Of a stretch of DNA of 10,198 bases, positions 1 through 7,395 are shown piece by piece; the first letter of the stretch is position 1; every line of letters begins with the position of its first letter. A program made the translations under genes and the position numbers. Source of the DNA: Planctomycetota bacterium (GTDB lineage: Bacteria > Planctomycetota > Phycisphaerae > Sedimentisphaerales > Anaerohalosphaeraceae); assembly GCA_021160785.1 (NCBI GenBank), contig JAGHBX010000635.1, forward strand, positions 1 through 10,198, in the 5' to 3' direction. The notes beneath the pieces were generated by a model. That model ran no database searches, was not told the DNA's origin, and saw only the letters and a program-made list of their open reading frames with translations.

Positions 1-1
1 G

Positions 2-526
2 CACGTTGAAGGCAAAGGCGACGCGATCGTGATCACCGACGAGACCTCGGCAAGCGGCAAACAGAGCCTCAAGATCGTCGACGCACCCGGCCTGAAGAAC
101 ACTTTCAATCCGCATTGTGTCTATCCGCTCAATCATACTGAAGGTGTGACAACGTCCCAATTCGATTTGCGAGCGGACAAAGGGGTTAATATCGGATGTG
201 AGTGGCGCGACTGGAGTATCAATCCCTATCGCACCGGACCCGCCTTTTGGATACAGGACGGCAAACTCAAGCTGCGCGGCCGGACGATCATGGATATGCC
301 CGTCGATGAGTGGGTGCATTTTGACGTCAGTGCCGCGCTCGGCGATAAGAGCAGCGGCACGTGGAATATGACTGTAACCATGCCCCAAAAACAACCCAGG
401 CTGTTCGAGGGTCTCAAGAACAACAGCGACAAATTCGACAAGCTCACGTGGCTGGGCTTCACAAGCAATGCAATAACCAAAACCGTCTTCTACGTAGACA
501 ACCTCCTGATTACAAACAAGCGGTAG
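2..526 (+). CDS. C-terminal part of a probable secreted beta-sandwich-domain protein (5' end outside window)
   Basis: The frame is open from base 2, so the GTG at 29 is not a real start and the gene begins to the left of the window. The visible 174 residues form one domain-like unit: a start with the flavour of SGKQSLKIVDAPG, a tryptophan-rich centre (CEWRDW, AFWIQDGKL, EWVHFDVSA) and an end reading KTVFYVDNLLI. Alternating beta-strand character, aromatic residues and the closing FYVDN strand resemble jelly-roll or LamG-like C-terminal domains found after catalytic or beta-helix modules of secreted planctomycete polysaccharide-active proteins. That assignment is inferred from pattern, not from a recognised motif. 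The upstream catalytic part, if any, is not visible. The gene ends in TAG and is followed about 70 bases later by a strong hairpin. No function is assigned. Confidence 0.7.
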   Translation, partial: HVEGKGDAIVITDETSASGKQSLKIVDAPGLKNTFNPHCVYPLNHTEGVTTSQFDLRADKGVNIGCEWRDWSINPYRTGPAFWIQDGKLKLRGRTIMDMPVDEWVHFDVSAALGDKSSGTWNMTVTMPQKQPRLFEGLKNNSDKFDKLTWLGFTSNAITKTVFYVDNLLITNKR

Positions 527-589
527 AAACGAAGAGGCGACTTCGCAGAAGCGTAGTATGTGGATCGGGAGACCATGCTTTGGGGGTAT

Positions 590-636
590 AAAAAAAGAAA
601 ACATCAGGCAACAATGCGTTGCCCGATGTTTTCCGG
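590..636. terminator. Probable bidirectional Rho-independent terminator
   Basis: Bases 598-612 and 618-632 form a 15-bp stem with a single A.C mismatch and a 5-base loop (AATGC). On the plus strand the stem ends in TTTT. On the minus strand it is followed by a T-rich run (complement of the A-rich 590-601). It sits between the convergent partial gene ending at 526 and the minus-strand operon ending at 827, so it can serve both. Confidence 0.75.
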
Positions 637-826
637 AGGGGAGAAAACTCTATTTATTATACTAAGTCGGCAGATGCTGGTCAAATCCTTTAATCAATTT
701 TTGTCGCTACGTCCCATAATAATTATGCAAATCCCGCAGGAAAGCCCAAAAACGGCGATTATTTTTTTTGCGAGATAAGTGTTTTCCCTATTTTTTTTTG
801 GAAAAACACCCACGAACTCACAGGCC
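633..826. other. AT-rich intergenic spacer without a recognised gene
   Basis: No coding sequence is supported here. The stretch is AT-rich with homopolymer T runs near 763-770 and 791-799. Bases 779-787 and 800-809 form an imperfect inverted repeat (GTGTTTTCC / GGAAAAACAC) around a T-rich loop. It has no T-tract after the stem on either strand, so it is not a convincing terminator. The short reading frames in the stretch lack ribosome binding sites and look accidental. Confidence 0.5.
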
Positions 827-1057
827 TCAGTGTCTTTTGAGCCAAATGCGTCTAAAAACAGCCCGCATTCGCTCGGTAAAACGTACGCCCATTCGCTGGG
901 TGCTTGCGGGAAATTCCATCCTTGCCATATCCTGAACAGTAGGTTTCTTGACGCGTCCGAACATGCTGATCAGTCGCCCGGCGAGTGAGCCTAACCATGA
1001 TCCGGCTCGTTCTGGACGATTGTGGTTGGTTGGGCTGCTTGGGCTATTTGGGTTCAT
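827..1057 (-). CDS. Small cationic protein of unknown function, coupled to the 193-codon gene
   Basis: A 76-codon gene whose ATG overlaps the TGA stop of the upstream 193-codon gene (ATGA, 1054-1057). No strong Shine-Dalgarno sequence precedes it, which fits translational coupling. The product starts with a polar Asn/Pro/Ser-rich stretch (residues 1-17), followed by a basic, probably amphipathic helical region. The second half, with FPASTQRMGVRFTERM and RAVFRRIWLKRH, is rich in Arg and aromatic residues, and the net charge is strongly positive. There is no signal peptide and no obvious membrane span. I do not recognise a family. A role in nucleic-acid, ribosome or membrane-surface binding would be a guess from charge alone. 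Its position in the tyrS operon and the exact overlap are the reasons to believe it is real. Confidence 0.6.
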   Translation of the reverse strand: MNPNSPSSPTNHNRPERAGSWLGSLAGRLISMFGRVKKPTVQDMARMEFPASTQRMGVRFTERMRAVFRRIWLKRH

Positions 1058-1635
1058 CGCTGCACGGCCATCTTTGTTGCGGCTAACAGTTGTTCGCCCG
1101 TTCTATTGGCAAACGACGACCGGCCGAATAGTTGATGTCGCTGGAGTACGTGCGGCGCCTCGTCATAGTATCGCCGAACGGCGTCGATGCCGCCGGCGGC
1201 GGCGCCGGCGGTTTTGTATTCACCGTCGGTGAGCCATCGGCTGAATTCGTCGTCGCACTCGGCGGGATAGATCAGTGCGGTGACGAGTTTATCGTCGTCG
1301 TATTTTGCCAGGTGAACTTTCGCCCTGGCGGGCGGAGCCTGTCTGATTGCCAGATTGGTGAGTCGTTTGTAATCGTCGCGGGCGGTTTCAAGGTCCTGAG
1401 AATAGAAGAACATTCCCATCTCAAGCTGGAAAATCTCGGGCCGAACGCCCTTGAGTTCCATCCTGCCGTCGGGATAAGCCTTGTGAATCTTGAAGACCTT
1501 GACATGTTTGAACTTCTCGCTGTCCAGGAGTTCGGCAACTTCGTCGGCGGTAAAGCCAACACCGCTGTGGTCGCCGAAATCGACGACATAGAGACCTACA
1601 TACCGTTCGCTATTCTTCACTTCGGGCAGTTTCAT
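1054..1635 (-). CDS. Conserved-looking hypothetical protein downstream of tyrS (193 aa)
   Basis: Starts 50 bases after the tyrS stop on the same strand, with AAAGG about 10 bases before the ATG, so it is probably cotranscribed with tyrS. The protein is soluble, mixed alpha/beta and acidic in its first half. Features include a beta-strand start (ERYVGLYVVDFG, residues 10-21), a helical segment (FTADEVAELLDSEKF), a second strand (HVKVFKIHKAYPDGRMEL) and a C-terminal part with an Ala/Gly linker (AGAAAGGID) leading to a helix (AVRRYYDEAPHVLQ). No signal peptide, membrane segment, metal-binding cluster or catalytic motif is visible. I do not recognise the family. The opposite strand is also open for 198 codons (1132-1728). 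The operon position, ribosome binding site and ATGA coupling to the next gene favour this strand. Confidence 0.75.
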   Translation of the reverse strand: MKLPEVKNSERYVGLYVVDFGDHSGVGFTADEVAELLDSEKFKHVKVFKIHKAYPDGRMELKGVRPEIFQLEMGMFFYSQDLETARDDYKRLTNLAIRQAPPARAKVHLAKYDDDKLVTALIYPAECDDEFSRWLTDGEYKTAGAAAGGIDAVRRYYDEAPHVLQRHQLFGRSSFANRTGEQLLAATKMAVQR

Positions 1636-1685
1636 GGTTATTTGCCTTTATATATGTCAGTTCAATGGTGGGTTAAGAGCCCATC

Positions 1686-2894
1686 CTACTTTACTCTGAG
1701 TTTTACGAATTTTCGCTTGCCTACCTGAACTACCATTCCGTCGGTTGGGGTAACTTCGGTGTTCGGGTCGGCGATTTTCTTGTCATTGATCTTTACGGCG
1801 CCCTGCTTGACCATACGTTTTGCCTCTCCTCCGGTTTCTACGAGTTTGCAGTGCAGGAGGAGTTTTGCGGCGGATATGGAGGCACCCGAGATGACCACGT
1901 CGGGGATGTCGTCTGGTAGCTGCTTTTGGGCGAAGACCTTGTCGAAATGGTCGACGGCGGCGACGGCGGCCTGGGCGTCGTGGAATTGGGCAACGATCAT
2001 CTTGCCTAAAGCGACCTTGGCTTCTTTGGGGTGGGTTCTTGCCGGGTCGGTGAGTTCTGCGATCTTGTCGGCGGGCAGGTCGGTGAGCAGGGTGAAGTAG
2101 TTTTCCATCATTTCATCGGATATGCTCATTACCTTGCCGAACATGTCGGCGGGCTCGTCGGTTACGCCGATGTAGTAGCCCTTTGACTTGCTCATCTTCT
2201 CGATGCCGTCAAGCCCGACGAGGATGGGCATGATAACAACGATCTGCGGCTCCTGGTCGTAACCACGCTGGATATCGCGCCCGATGAGATTGTTGAAAGT
2301 CTGGTCGGTCCCGCCCAATTCGACATCGCTTTTGATCATGACCGAGTCGTAGCCCTGCATTAGCGGGTAGAGGAACTCGTGCATATACACATCGACGTCG
2401 GCCTGAAGACGTTTCTTGAAACTGTCCCGCTGGAGCATTTGGGCGACAGTCTTTTTGCCCGCCAGATGCACAATTTCCATTGGCGTCATCTCGGCGAGCC
2501 ATTCGCTGTTGTAGCGGATTTCAAGCTTTGCCTCGGTGGTATCGAGTATCTTGCCGGCCTGGGCGAAATAGGTCTGGGCGTTGGTCTTGATCTGGTCGGC
2601 GCTTAGCATCGGGCGGGTGGTGTTCTGGCCGGTCGGGTCGCCGATTCGCGCGGTGTAGTCGCCGATGATCAATACCGCCTTGTGCCCTAAGTCCTGAAAC
2701 TGCCGGAGTTTACGCAGCACAACGGTATGGCCCAGATGAATGTCCGGAGCGGTGGGGTCCATACCTAATTTGACACGAAGCTGCCTGCCTTCTTTGGCGG
2801 CTATGGTAAGCCGCCGGGCCAACTCATCTTCACGAAAAAGCTCAACCGTCCCGCGTTTGAGCAACCCGACCTGTTCTGCAATATTGCTGGTCAT
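1686..2894 (-). CDS. tyrS: Tyrosine--tRNA ligase (TyrS)
   Basis: A class I aminoacyl-tRNA synthetase that activates tyrosine with ATP and charges tRNA-Tyr in the cytoplasm. In the 402-residue product the HIGH-type signature is HLGH at residues 53-56, the tyrosine-binding region carries GGTDQ at 194-198, and the KMSKS loop is intact at 233-237. The C-terminal 60 residues form an S4-type RNA-binding domain (SAAKLLLHCKLVETGGEAKRM onward). Length and the sequence around GDYTARIGDPTG match the roughly 400-residue TyrZ-like branch rather than the E. coli-like form. I chose the ATG at 2894 because GAGG lies just upstream and the promoter's predicted start site lies near 2936; the longer frame back to 3035 would extend across the promoter. 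It heads an operon with two small unknown genes. Confidence 0.97.
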   Translation of the reverse strand: MTSNIAEQVGLLKRGTVELFREDELARRLTIAAKEGRQLRVKLGMDPTAPDIHLGHTVVLRKLRQFQDLGHKAVLIIGDYTARIGDPTGQNTTRPMLSADQIKTNAQTYFAQAGKILDTTEAKLEIRYNSEWLAEMTPMEIVHLAGKKTVAQMLQRDSFKKRLQADVDVYMHEFLYPLMQGYDSVMIKSDVELGGTDQTFNNLIGRDIQRGYDQEPQIVVIMPILVGLDGIEKMSKSKGYYIGVTDEPADMFGKVMSISDEMMENYFTLLTDLPADKIAELTDPARTHPKEAKVALGKMIVAQFHDAQAAVAAVDHFDKVFAQKQLPDDIPDVVISGASISAAKLLLHCKLVETGGEAKRMVKQGAVKINDKKIADPNTEVTPTDGMVVQVGKRKFVKLRVK

Positions 2895-2942
2895 TACATC
2901 CTCATCGAAACACCATGCCGCCTGCTTTTTAATTGAGCCGGC

Positions 2943-2971
2943 ATTATAACGGCGCAAGAGGCAGCAGGCAA
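2943..2971 (-). promoter_or_regulatory. Predicted tyrS promoter (sigma-70 type)
   Basis: Reading the minus strand, TTGCCT (2971-2966) is followed after exactly 17 bases by a perfect TATAAT (2948-2943). Transcription would begin near 2936 and leave a leader of about 40 bases before the tyrS ATG. That leader is too short for a T-box riboswitch. Confidence 0.65.
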
Positions 2972-3044
2972 GCAACTTGTACGGCACGCCGCCGAGGAGT
3001 GCAAGCCTGAAGCTGTAAACACTAATTGCACGCACAAATGTTTT

Positions 3045-5627
3045 TCACGTGAACACGCAAACAACTCTTTGGGATAATATGTCGCACATGATTTCCAGTT
3101 GATCATGCTCGATCTCATATAACTTGACAACATTGGCGTATTTGGCGCTTTCCGGCGCAAAATCCGTCAACTTGTTTGGCATTTGCGAGAACAATTTCCT
3201 GTTAAACATCACTTCTTCATTTTTTGGAAAAAGAGCTATATAGAAAATGTCACCTTCGACGATATCCTGAAAAAAGTGTGTTCCAAAAGACAGATCAGGC
3301 ATCAAATTGGCGCCTTCGTAAGCGACCTCCACCAAAACGACCACATTGTTTATCTCAGAAAAGCTGACCGGCACCCCCAGGCTGGGTGTTGTGGTGCCCC
3401 ACCTGCCGGGCCCAATCAGAATAGTCGGCACAGCCTCTCTGTCGGTTATTTGCCTGTTCAAATTTCCCACCAGGCGGGCGATGTCATATTTCTGTGTCAA
3501 AGTCAGCTCTATATAGGCTTCGGGTTCCACATAGATTATTCTCTTGATGGATTGGGAAATGCTGCCGCCCATTGTATATCCGTACGATTCGAAGAGAATT
3601 TTGTCTGTTTCAAGATTGTCTGGTATCTGTACATTTGGCCTGACTCCCTTGGTTTGCAACGGTCGGCATTGTACAAGGTTGATCTTAAACTTGTCACCAT
3701 CTGTAAAGTTAGCGGTAAATTCTATATCAACGGGATATTGGTAATAGCTTTCCAGGGTCTTGAGCATTCTTTGCATCGTATGAGTGAATTCTGTTTCAGA
3801 CAGAAGCTTCTTAAAGGTCAGCGCCCACATCTCCTGACCCTTCATGCCCATCTCCTTCACCTTCCGCTCCATCTTGTAGTCGCGCGTTGCTATAAGGTCT
3901 AATCTTATATCGAGGTCGTCTTCAAGGATCTGCGACATACTAACTGTTTTTTCGCTGTTTTCCTTAGTGTCCAAAAGATCAACATTATGCTGCGAGAATT
4001 TCGTGGCGTCTTCGCTTTTCGAATAGGGCCTGAGTAAAGGCTCATCTAATGCGATTGTCTGCGGATAGTCGTCCTCAACGCGATCTACCGCTCTTGTACC
4101 CAGGCCAAAGACCAGTCGTAACATGCCTGCTTTGGGATCCAGATGCGGCTTCCAGACAAAAGTGTTGTGGGATACACCTACTCCGGCAAGGTCAGGGAAA
4201 AAGTAGTGCTTTCTATATGAACCCGACACCCGCTGGACCAGAAGCGCCATCTGCTCGTCATGCTCGTCCAAACCTCTTTTCAGGCGGTATGTCAAAGCAT
4301 CTTCATCCATCGTGCTGGCATAAACGGTTCGGACGGCATCTTCAAATTTCCGGTAACGGCTTTCGGGATCCCCCTGGTTGACCAGGAATATACTTTCATA
4401 TTTGCCGGCAAAGGCATTACCGAAAGAGTCTTCCAGCAGGCTGCTGGAGCGTACGATGATGGGCGATTGGCCGAAGTACTCTATCATTTCCTGAAATCGT
4501 TCGCGTATCTCTTCGGGAAACTTACCCTTCAGCAGGTTGGCTTTCATCTCGGGAGCCGATTTGAAATAACCTTCTTTTGTCTTCTGCTCCATAAGCTGCT
4601 TCCACCAGCCGTTCTCGATAATGTAGCTGTAGAAGATGTCAGAGCCTACATAAAACGAGTCATGCGGCTCCATTTGCCGGCTCCAGTCAAAAGAACTGTC
4701 TGCCGACAATATTTTCTGGGCCAAAAGCATTCCCGCCGCCTTACCGCCAATAAATCCACTTCCTATCAATCTGTTCTTGATGTTTATAAGATCCTGAAGA
4801 GAAAAACTGCTCCGTGCCAGTTCCCAAATCCTTTTCTCGCGCCCAACCATTATTCTGCACAGTTGCTCGACAGCCTCACTAACTTCCGGCGACTCCTCAG
4901 GCGCCGCCAGCAGCCTCTCGGCCTTCATAAAAAGACGGTCCCAGTAATCCAGCGTTCTTGCAGAACCATCCAGACCTTTGCCGGTAATATGTGAGAACAG
5001 ATTACTCGCGTCAACACTGCTGATAATCGGCAAAAAGCTCTCCTCCTTTTGCAGGTGCGGAAGAAACATCGTCGGGGAATAGCGTTTCCAGACTTTCAGC
5101 GGATGAACATAAAACGCGCCTTTGAAATCATAGACATCCAATAACAACTGTGTCGTTGCGCGAATGCGGGCAATAGTTTTGAATGAGTGATGGTTGCGCA
5201 GTATTGCAAAGTAGGTGATGGTATCCAGATCGAAAAGGTAAGGACAGGTGACCATGAAAAAATTGTCAATCATCATGTCGGTTGCCCATGCAAATTGCAG
5301 GTCGGAAAGGCAGTCGAAGAGGTAGTAGGTTTCGGGTCCCTCCTGCGAGATGATATTGTGCACTTGAGTTGAAAAGGCCTCGAAACCGCTGGTCGAATCC
5401 AACTGATAGGTTGTGATGGCGGGTTGGTCTTCGACAAGAGGCTCATGCATTGCGAACCTCATGTAAACAACATTGCGACCGTCGTCAATTGCCTTTCTTA
5501 CATAGGGACGGACAAAGTGGCAATAATCTTCAATACTGTCCACCTGCCATACAATGTTGTCGCCTCTGTTCAGGCCGCAGAGTATTTCATCAAGACCCTT
5601 CAATCCGGTACTTGCCCACGCTTCCAT
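3045..5627 (-). CDS. RecA/KaiC-like domain fused to a PPDK/PEP-synthase-type ATP-grasp domain (PEP/pyruvate-binding domain protein)
   Basis: An 860-residue protein. Residues 5-170 resemble a KaiC/RadA fold: STGLKGLDEILCGLNRGD is the typical entry strand, but the P-loop position reads QVDSIEDY instead of GxxxxGKT, so nucleotide binding there is doubtful. YYLFDCLSDL (101-110) matches the Walker B strand. Residues about 285-660 are the N-terminal ATP-grasp domain of pyruvate phosphate dikinase/PEP synthase: GGKAAGM (294-300), IIVRSSSLLED (390-400) with Arg393, FAGKYESIF (406-414), and the closing VDIEF...LVQCRP (633-656). The last 200 residues include IGPGRWGTTTPSLGVPV (738-754). The phosphohistidine domain and the PEP/pyruvate TIM barrel are absent, so it cannot be a complete dikinase. 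A kinase or phosphotransferase acting on an unknown partner is inference. The ATG at 5627 has AAAGG upstream and a promoter just beyond; the GTG at 5705 would lie upstream of that promoter's start site. Confidence 0.9.
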   Translation of the reverse strand: MEAWASTGLKGLDEILCGLNRGDNIVWQVDSIEDYCHFVRPYVRKAIDDGRNVVYMRFAMHEPLVEDQPAITTYQLDSTSGFEAFSTQVHNIISQEGPETYYLFDCLSDLQFAWATDMMIDNFFMVTCPYLFDLDTITYFAILRNHHSFKTIARIRATTQLLLDVYDFKGAFYVHPLKVWKRYSPTMFLPHLQKEESFLPIISSVDASNLFSHITGKGLDGSARTLDYWDRLFMKAERLLAAPEESPEVSEAVEQLCRIMVGREKRIWELARSSFSLQDLINIKNRLIGSGFIGGKAAGMLLAQKILSADSSFDWSRQMEPHDSFYVGSDIFYSYIIENGWWKQLMEQKTKEGYFKSAPEMKANLLKGKFPEEIRERFQEMIEYFGQSPIIVRSSSLLEDSFGNAFAGKYESIFLVNQGDPESRYRKFEDAVRTVYASTMDEDALTYRLKRGLDEHDEQMALLVQRVSGSYRKHYFFPDLAGVGVSHNTFVWKPHLDPKAGMLRLVFGLGTRAVDRVEDDYPQTIALDEPLLRPYSKSEDATKFSQHNVDLLDTKENSEKTVSMSQILEDDLDIRLDLIATRDYKMERKVKEMGMKGQEMWALTFKKLLSETEFTHTMQRMLKTLESYYQYPVDIEFTANFTDGDKFKINLVQCRPLQTKGVRPNVQIPDNLETDKILFESYGYTMGGSISQSIKRIIYVEPEAYIELTLTQKYDIARLVGNLNRQITDREAVPTILIGPGRWGTTTPSLGVPVSFSEINNVVVLVEVAYEGANLMPDLSFGTHFFQDIVEGDIFYIALFPKNEEVMFNRKLFSQMPNKLTDFAPESAKYANVVKLYEIEHDQLEIMCDILSQRVVCVFT

Positions 5628-5675
5628 AAAACAACCTTTCTTACCGCGATGCCTTTTGCCACTTTTTGAGTCTTG

Positions 5676-5704
5676 AGTATAAGCCGCAAAGCTTAGCCCG
5701 TCCA
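5676..5704 (-). promoter_or_regulatory. Predicted promoter of the RecA-like/ATP-grasp gene
   Basis: On the minus strand TGGACG (5704-5699) is followed after 17 bases by TATACT (5681-5676), 4/6 and 5/6 matches to the sigma-70 hexamers. The start site near 5669 leaves about 40 bases before the ATG at 5627, which supports that start over the GTG at 5705. Confidence 0.5.
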
Positions 5705-5733
5705 CGTATCAATATTCTGTAAGTGATGGTCAG

Positions 5734-5763
5734 GTTCAACAGCATACCAAAATGTTGCTGAAC
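5734..5763. promoter_or_regulatory. Imperfect dyad in the divergent intergenic region, possible operator
   Basis: GTTCAACAGCAT (5734-5745) and ATGTTGCTGAAC (5752-5763) are inverted repeats with one A.C mismatch and one G.T pair around a 6-base centre. The dyad lies about 30 bases upstream of the -35 of the minus-strand gene and about 80 bases upstream of the gdhA -35. This is a plausible position for a regulator shared by the two divergent genes. No T-run follows, so it is not a terminator. Confidence 0.35.
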
Positions 5764-5843
5764 TACACCGATTGTCCACCATGGCACAGCATTTCTGCCT
5801 GTATTATAAGCTGTCCTAATGGAATGTATTAGCCTTTTGTCCC

Positions 5844-5871
5844 TTGTAACAGTCCAAAAATATGCAATAAT
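5844..5871 (+). promoter_or_regulatory. Predicted gdhA promoter (extended -10)
   Basis: TTGTAA (5844-5849) is followed after 16 bases by AATAAT (5866-5871), which is preceded by TGC to give an extended -10 element. Transcription would start near 5878, leaving a leader of about 60 bases before the gdhA ATG at 5936. Other weak -10-like sequences (CATAAT near 5905) lack a good partner. Confidence 0.45.
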
Positions 5872-5935
5872 ACGGTTCTGTAGTCGTTATCGTATCAATA
5901 CTTACATAATCGAATTCTTAATGGAGATCACCACA

Positions 5936-7282
5936 ATGGGTGCCAACAACACTATTAACGCAGTTTATGAACAGGTTTGCAAGCGTAATGCGGGCGAAAC
6001 AGAGTTCCTGCAGGCAGTCAAGGAAGTTCTCGACTCGCTGGGACCTGTCATCGACAAGCATCCTGAATACGTCGAAGCCAAAATCCTTGACAGAATCGTC
6101 GAGCCCGAACGCCAGAACATATTCCGCGTTCCGTGGCAGGACGACAAGGGCCGGTTCCAGATCAACCGTGGATTCCGCTTCGAGTTCAACAGCGCCCTTG
6201 GGCCATACAAAGGCGGCCTCAGATTACATCCCACAGTCAACGCAAGTATCCTCAAATTCCTTGGATTCGAGCAGGTTTTCAAGAATTCCCTCACCACTCT
6301 GCCAATGGGCGGCGGCAAAGGCGGTTCGGACTTCGACCCCAAGGGCAAGAGCGACAACGAAGTCATGCGTTTCTGCCAGAGTTTCATGACCGAACTGTGT
6401 CGTCATATCGGCCCGGACACAGACGTTCCGGCAGGCGACATCGGTGTCGGCGGACGTGAAATCGGCTTTTTGTTCGGCCAATACAAGCGTATCCGCAATG
6501 AGTTTACTGGAATCCTTACGGGCAAAGCCCTTAACTGGGGCGGTTCGCTCATTCGTCCCGAGGCGACGGGTTACGGTGCGGTCTACTTCGCCGAAGAAAT
6601 GCTCAAGACTCGCAAGGACAGCTTCAAGGGCAAAATCTGCACCGTTTCCGGATCTGGTAATGTTGCCCAGTATACGATTGAAAAACTCAACGCACTCGGC
6701 GCCAAGGCGGTAACCCTGTCCGACTCAAGCGGATTTATACATGACCCGGACGGAGTCGATGCCGAAAAGCTCGCTTTCGTAATGGAATTGAAAAACATAA
6801 AACGCGGCCGAATCAAGGAATACGCAGATAAGTACGGCGTCGAGTACGTGGCAGGAAAGACACCTTGGGGCGTCAAGTGCGATTGTGCTTTACCAAGCGC
6901 CACCCAGAACGAAATCAACGAAGACGATGCAAAGACACTGCTCAAGAACGGCTGTTTCGTTGTTTCAGAGGGTGCAAACATGCCCAGCACCCCGGAAGCA
7001 ATTGAACAGTACCTCGGCGCCAAGATCCTTTACGGTCCCGGAAAAGCCGCAAACGCAGGCGGCGTAGCCACCTCAGGCCTGGAAATGTCGCAGAATTCGA
7101 TGCGCCTCAGTTGGAGCTGCGAAGAGGTCGACGAGAAGCTGCATGACATCATGATCTCCATTCACAAGCAGTGCTTCGATGCAGCAAAAGAGTACGGCGA
7201 CCCCGGCAACTATGTCATGGGCGCAAATATCGCGGGCTTCGTAAAAGTCGCAGATGCGATGCTGGATCAGGGCCTCGTATAA
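5936..7282 (+). CDS. gdhA: NADP-type glutamate dehydrogenase
   Basis: Catalyses reversible reductive amination of 2-oxoglutarate with ammonium to L-glutamate in the cytoplasm, a main entry point for ammonium. The 448-residue product matches the length of the E. coli GdhA class and is intact. The substrate-binding region is GPYKGGLRLHP (89-99), and the catalytic Lys128 sits in PMGGGKGG (123-130). The catalytic Asp168 lies in PAGDIGVGG (165-173). The Rossmann dinucleotide loop is SGSGNVAQ (238-245), followed by SDSSG (262-266), which lacks the acidic residue ending strand 2 typical of NAD-specific enzymes and fits NADP. I chose the ATG at 5936 because GGAG (5923-5926) lies 9 bases before it and the product then begins like other family members. 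The frame extends back to 5819 without support. The gene stands alone between its own promoter and terminator. Confidence 0.97.
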   Translation: MGANNTINAVYEQVCKRNAGETEFLQAVKEVLDSLGPVIDKHPEYVEAKILDRIVEPERQNIFRVPWQDDKGRFQINRGFRFEFNSALGPYKGGLRLHPTVNASILKFLGFEQVFKNSLTTLPMGGGKGGSDFDPKGKSDNEVMRFCQSFMTELCRHIGPDTDVPAGDIGVGGREIGFLFGQYKRIRNEFTGILTGKALNWGGSLIRPEATGYGAVYFAEEMLKTRKDSFKGKICTVSGSGNVAQYTIEKLNALGAKAVTLSDSSGFIHDPDGVDAEKLAFVMELKNIKRGRIKEYADKYGVEYVAGKTPWGVKCDCALPSATQNEINEDDAKTLLKNGCFVVSEGANMPSTPEAIEQYLGAKILYGPGKAANAGGVATSGLEMSQNSMRLSWSCEEVDEKLHDIMISIHKQCFDAAKEYGDPGNYVMGANIAGFVKVADAMLDQGLV

Positions 7283-7305
7283 TACAGGCTATAACAGCAA
7301 TGTTC

Positions 7306-7340
7306 AAAAGGATGCGTGTCGGTGATACGCATCCTTTTTT
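7306..7340 (+). terminator. Rho-independent terminator of gdhA
   Basis: AAAAGGATGCGT (7306-7317) pairs perfectly with ACGCATCCTTTT (7327-7338) around a 9-base loop, and the run continues TT. It lies 24 bases after the gdhA stop. The A-run on the other side would also give a T-run on the minus strand. Confidence 0.9.
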
Positions 7341-7395
7341 GCTGAGATTGGAGTAGATATGGCAAATGATCAACGTCGCAGACGGGATGATCGTA

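Noticed and set aside
779..809. Hairpin GTGTTTTCC/GGAAAAACAC as terminator of the tyrS operon
   Set aside because: The stem is imperfect, the T-run is in the loop rather than after the stem, and no T-tract follows on the minus strand; the hairpin at 598-632 is far better.
1132..1728. 198-codon plus-strand frame opposite the 193-codon gene
   Set aside because: It is antisense to an operon gene that has a ribosome binding site and ATGA coupling, and it runs into tyrS; its Val/Gly-rich product reflects complementary codon composition.
2895..3035. Longer tyrS frame starting at 3035, or a T-box leader
   Set aside because: The added residues span the promoter and do not resemble TyrS. The leader from the predicted start site is only about 40 bases, too short for a T-box with antiterminator.
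3183..4994. Long plus-strand frames opposite the ATP-grasp fusion gene (3183-3902, 4049-4381, 4260-4994)
   Set aside because: They lie wholly within a gene with recognisable domains on the other strand and have no motif of their own.
5628..5705. GTG start at 5705 for the ATP-grasp fusion gene
   Set aside because: It lies upstream of the predicted transcription start, and the added 26 residues are basic and unlike the KaiC-type entry; the ATG at 5627 has a ribosome binding site.
5782..5798. Sigma-54-like element TGGCAC...TTCTGC upstream of gdhA
   Set aside because: The distance between GG and GC is 12 bases instead of the required 10, and TTCTGC does not match the -12 element.
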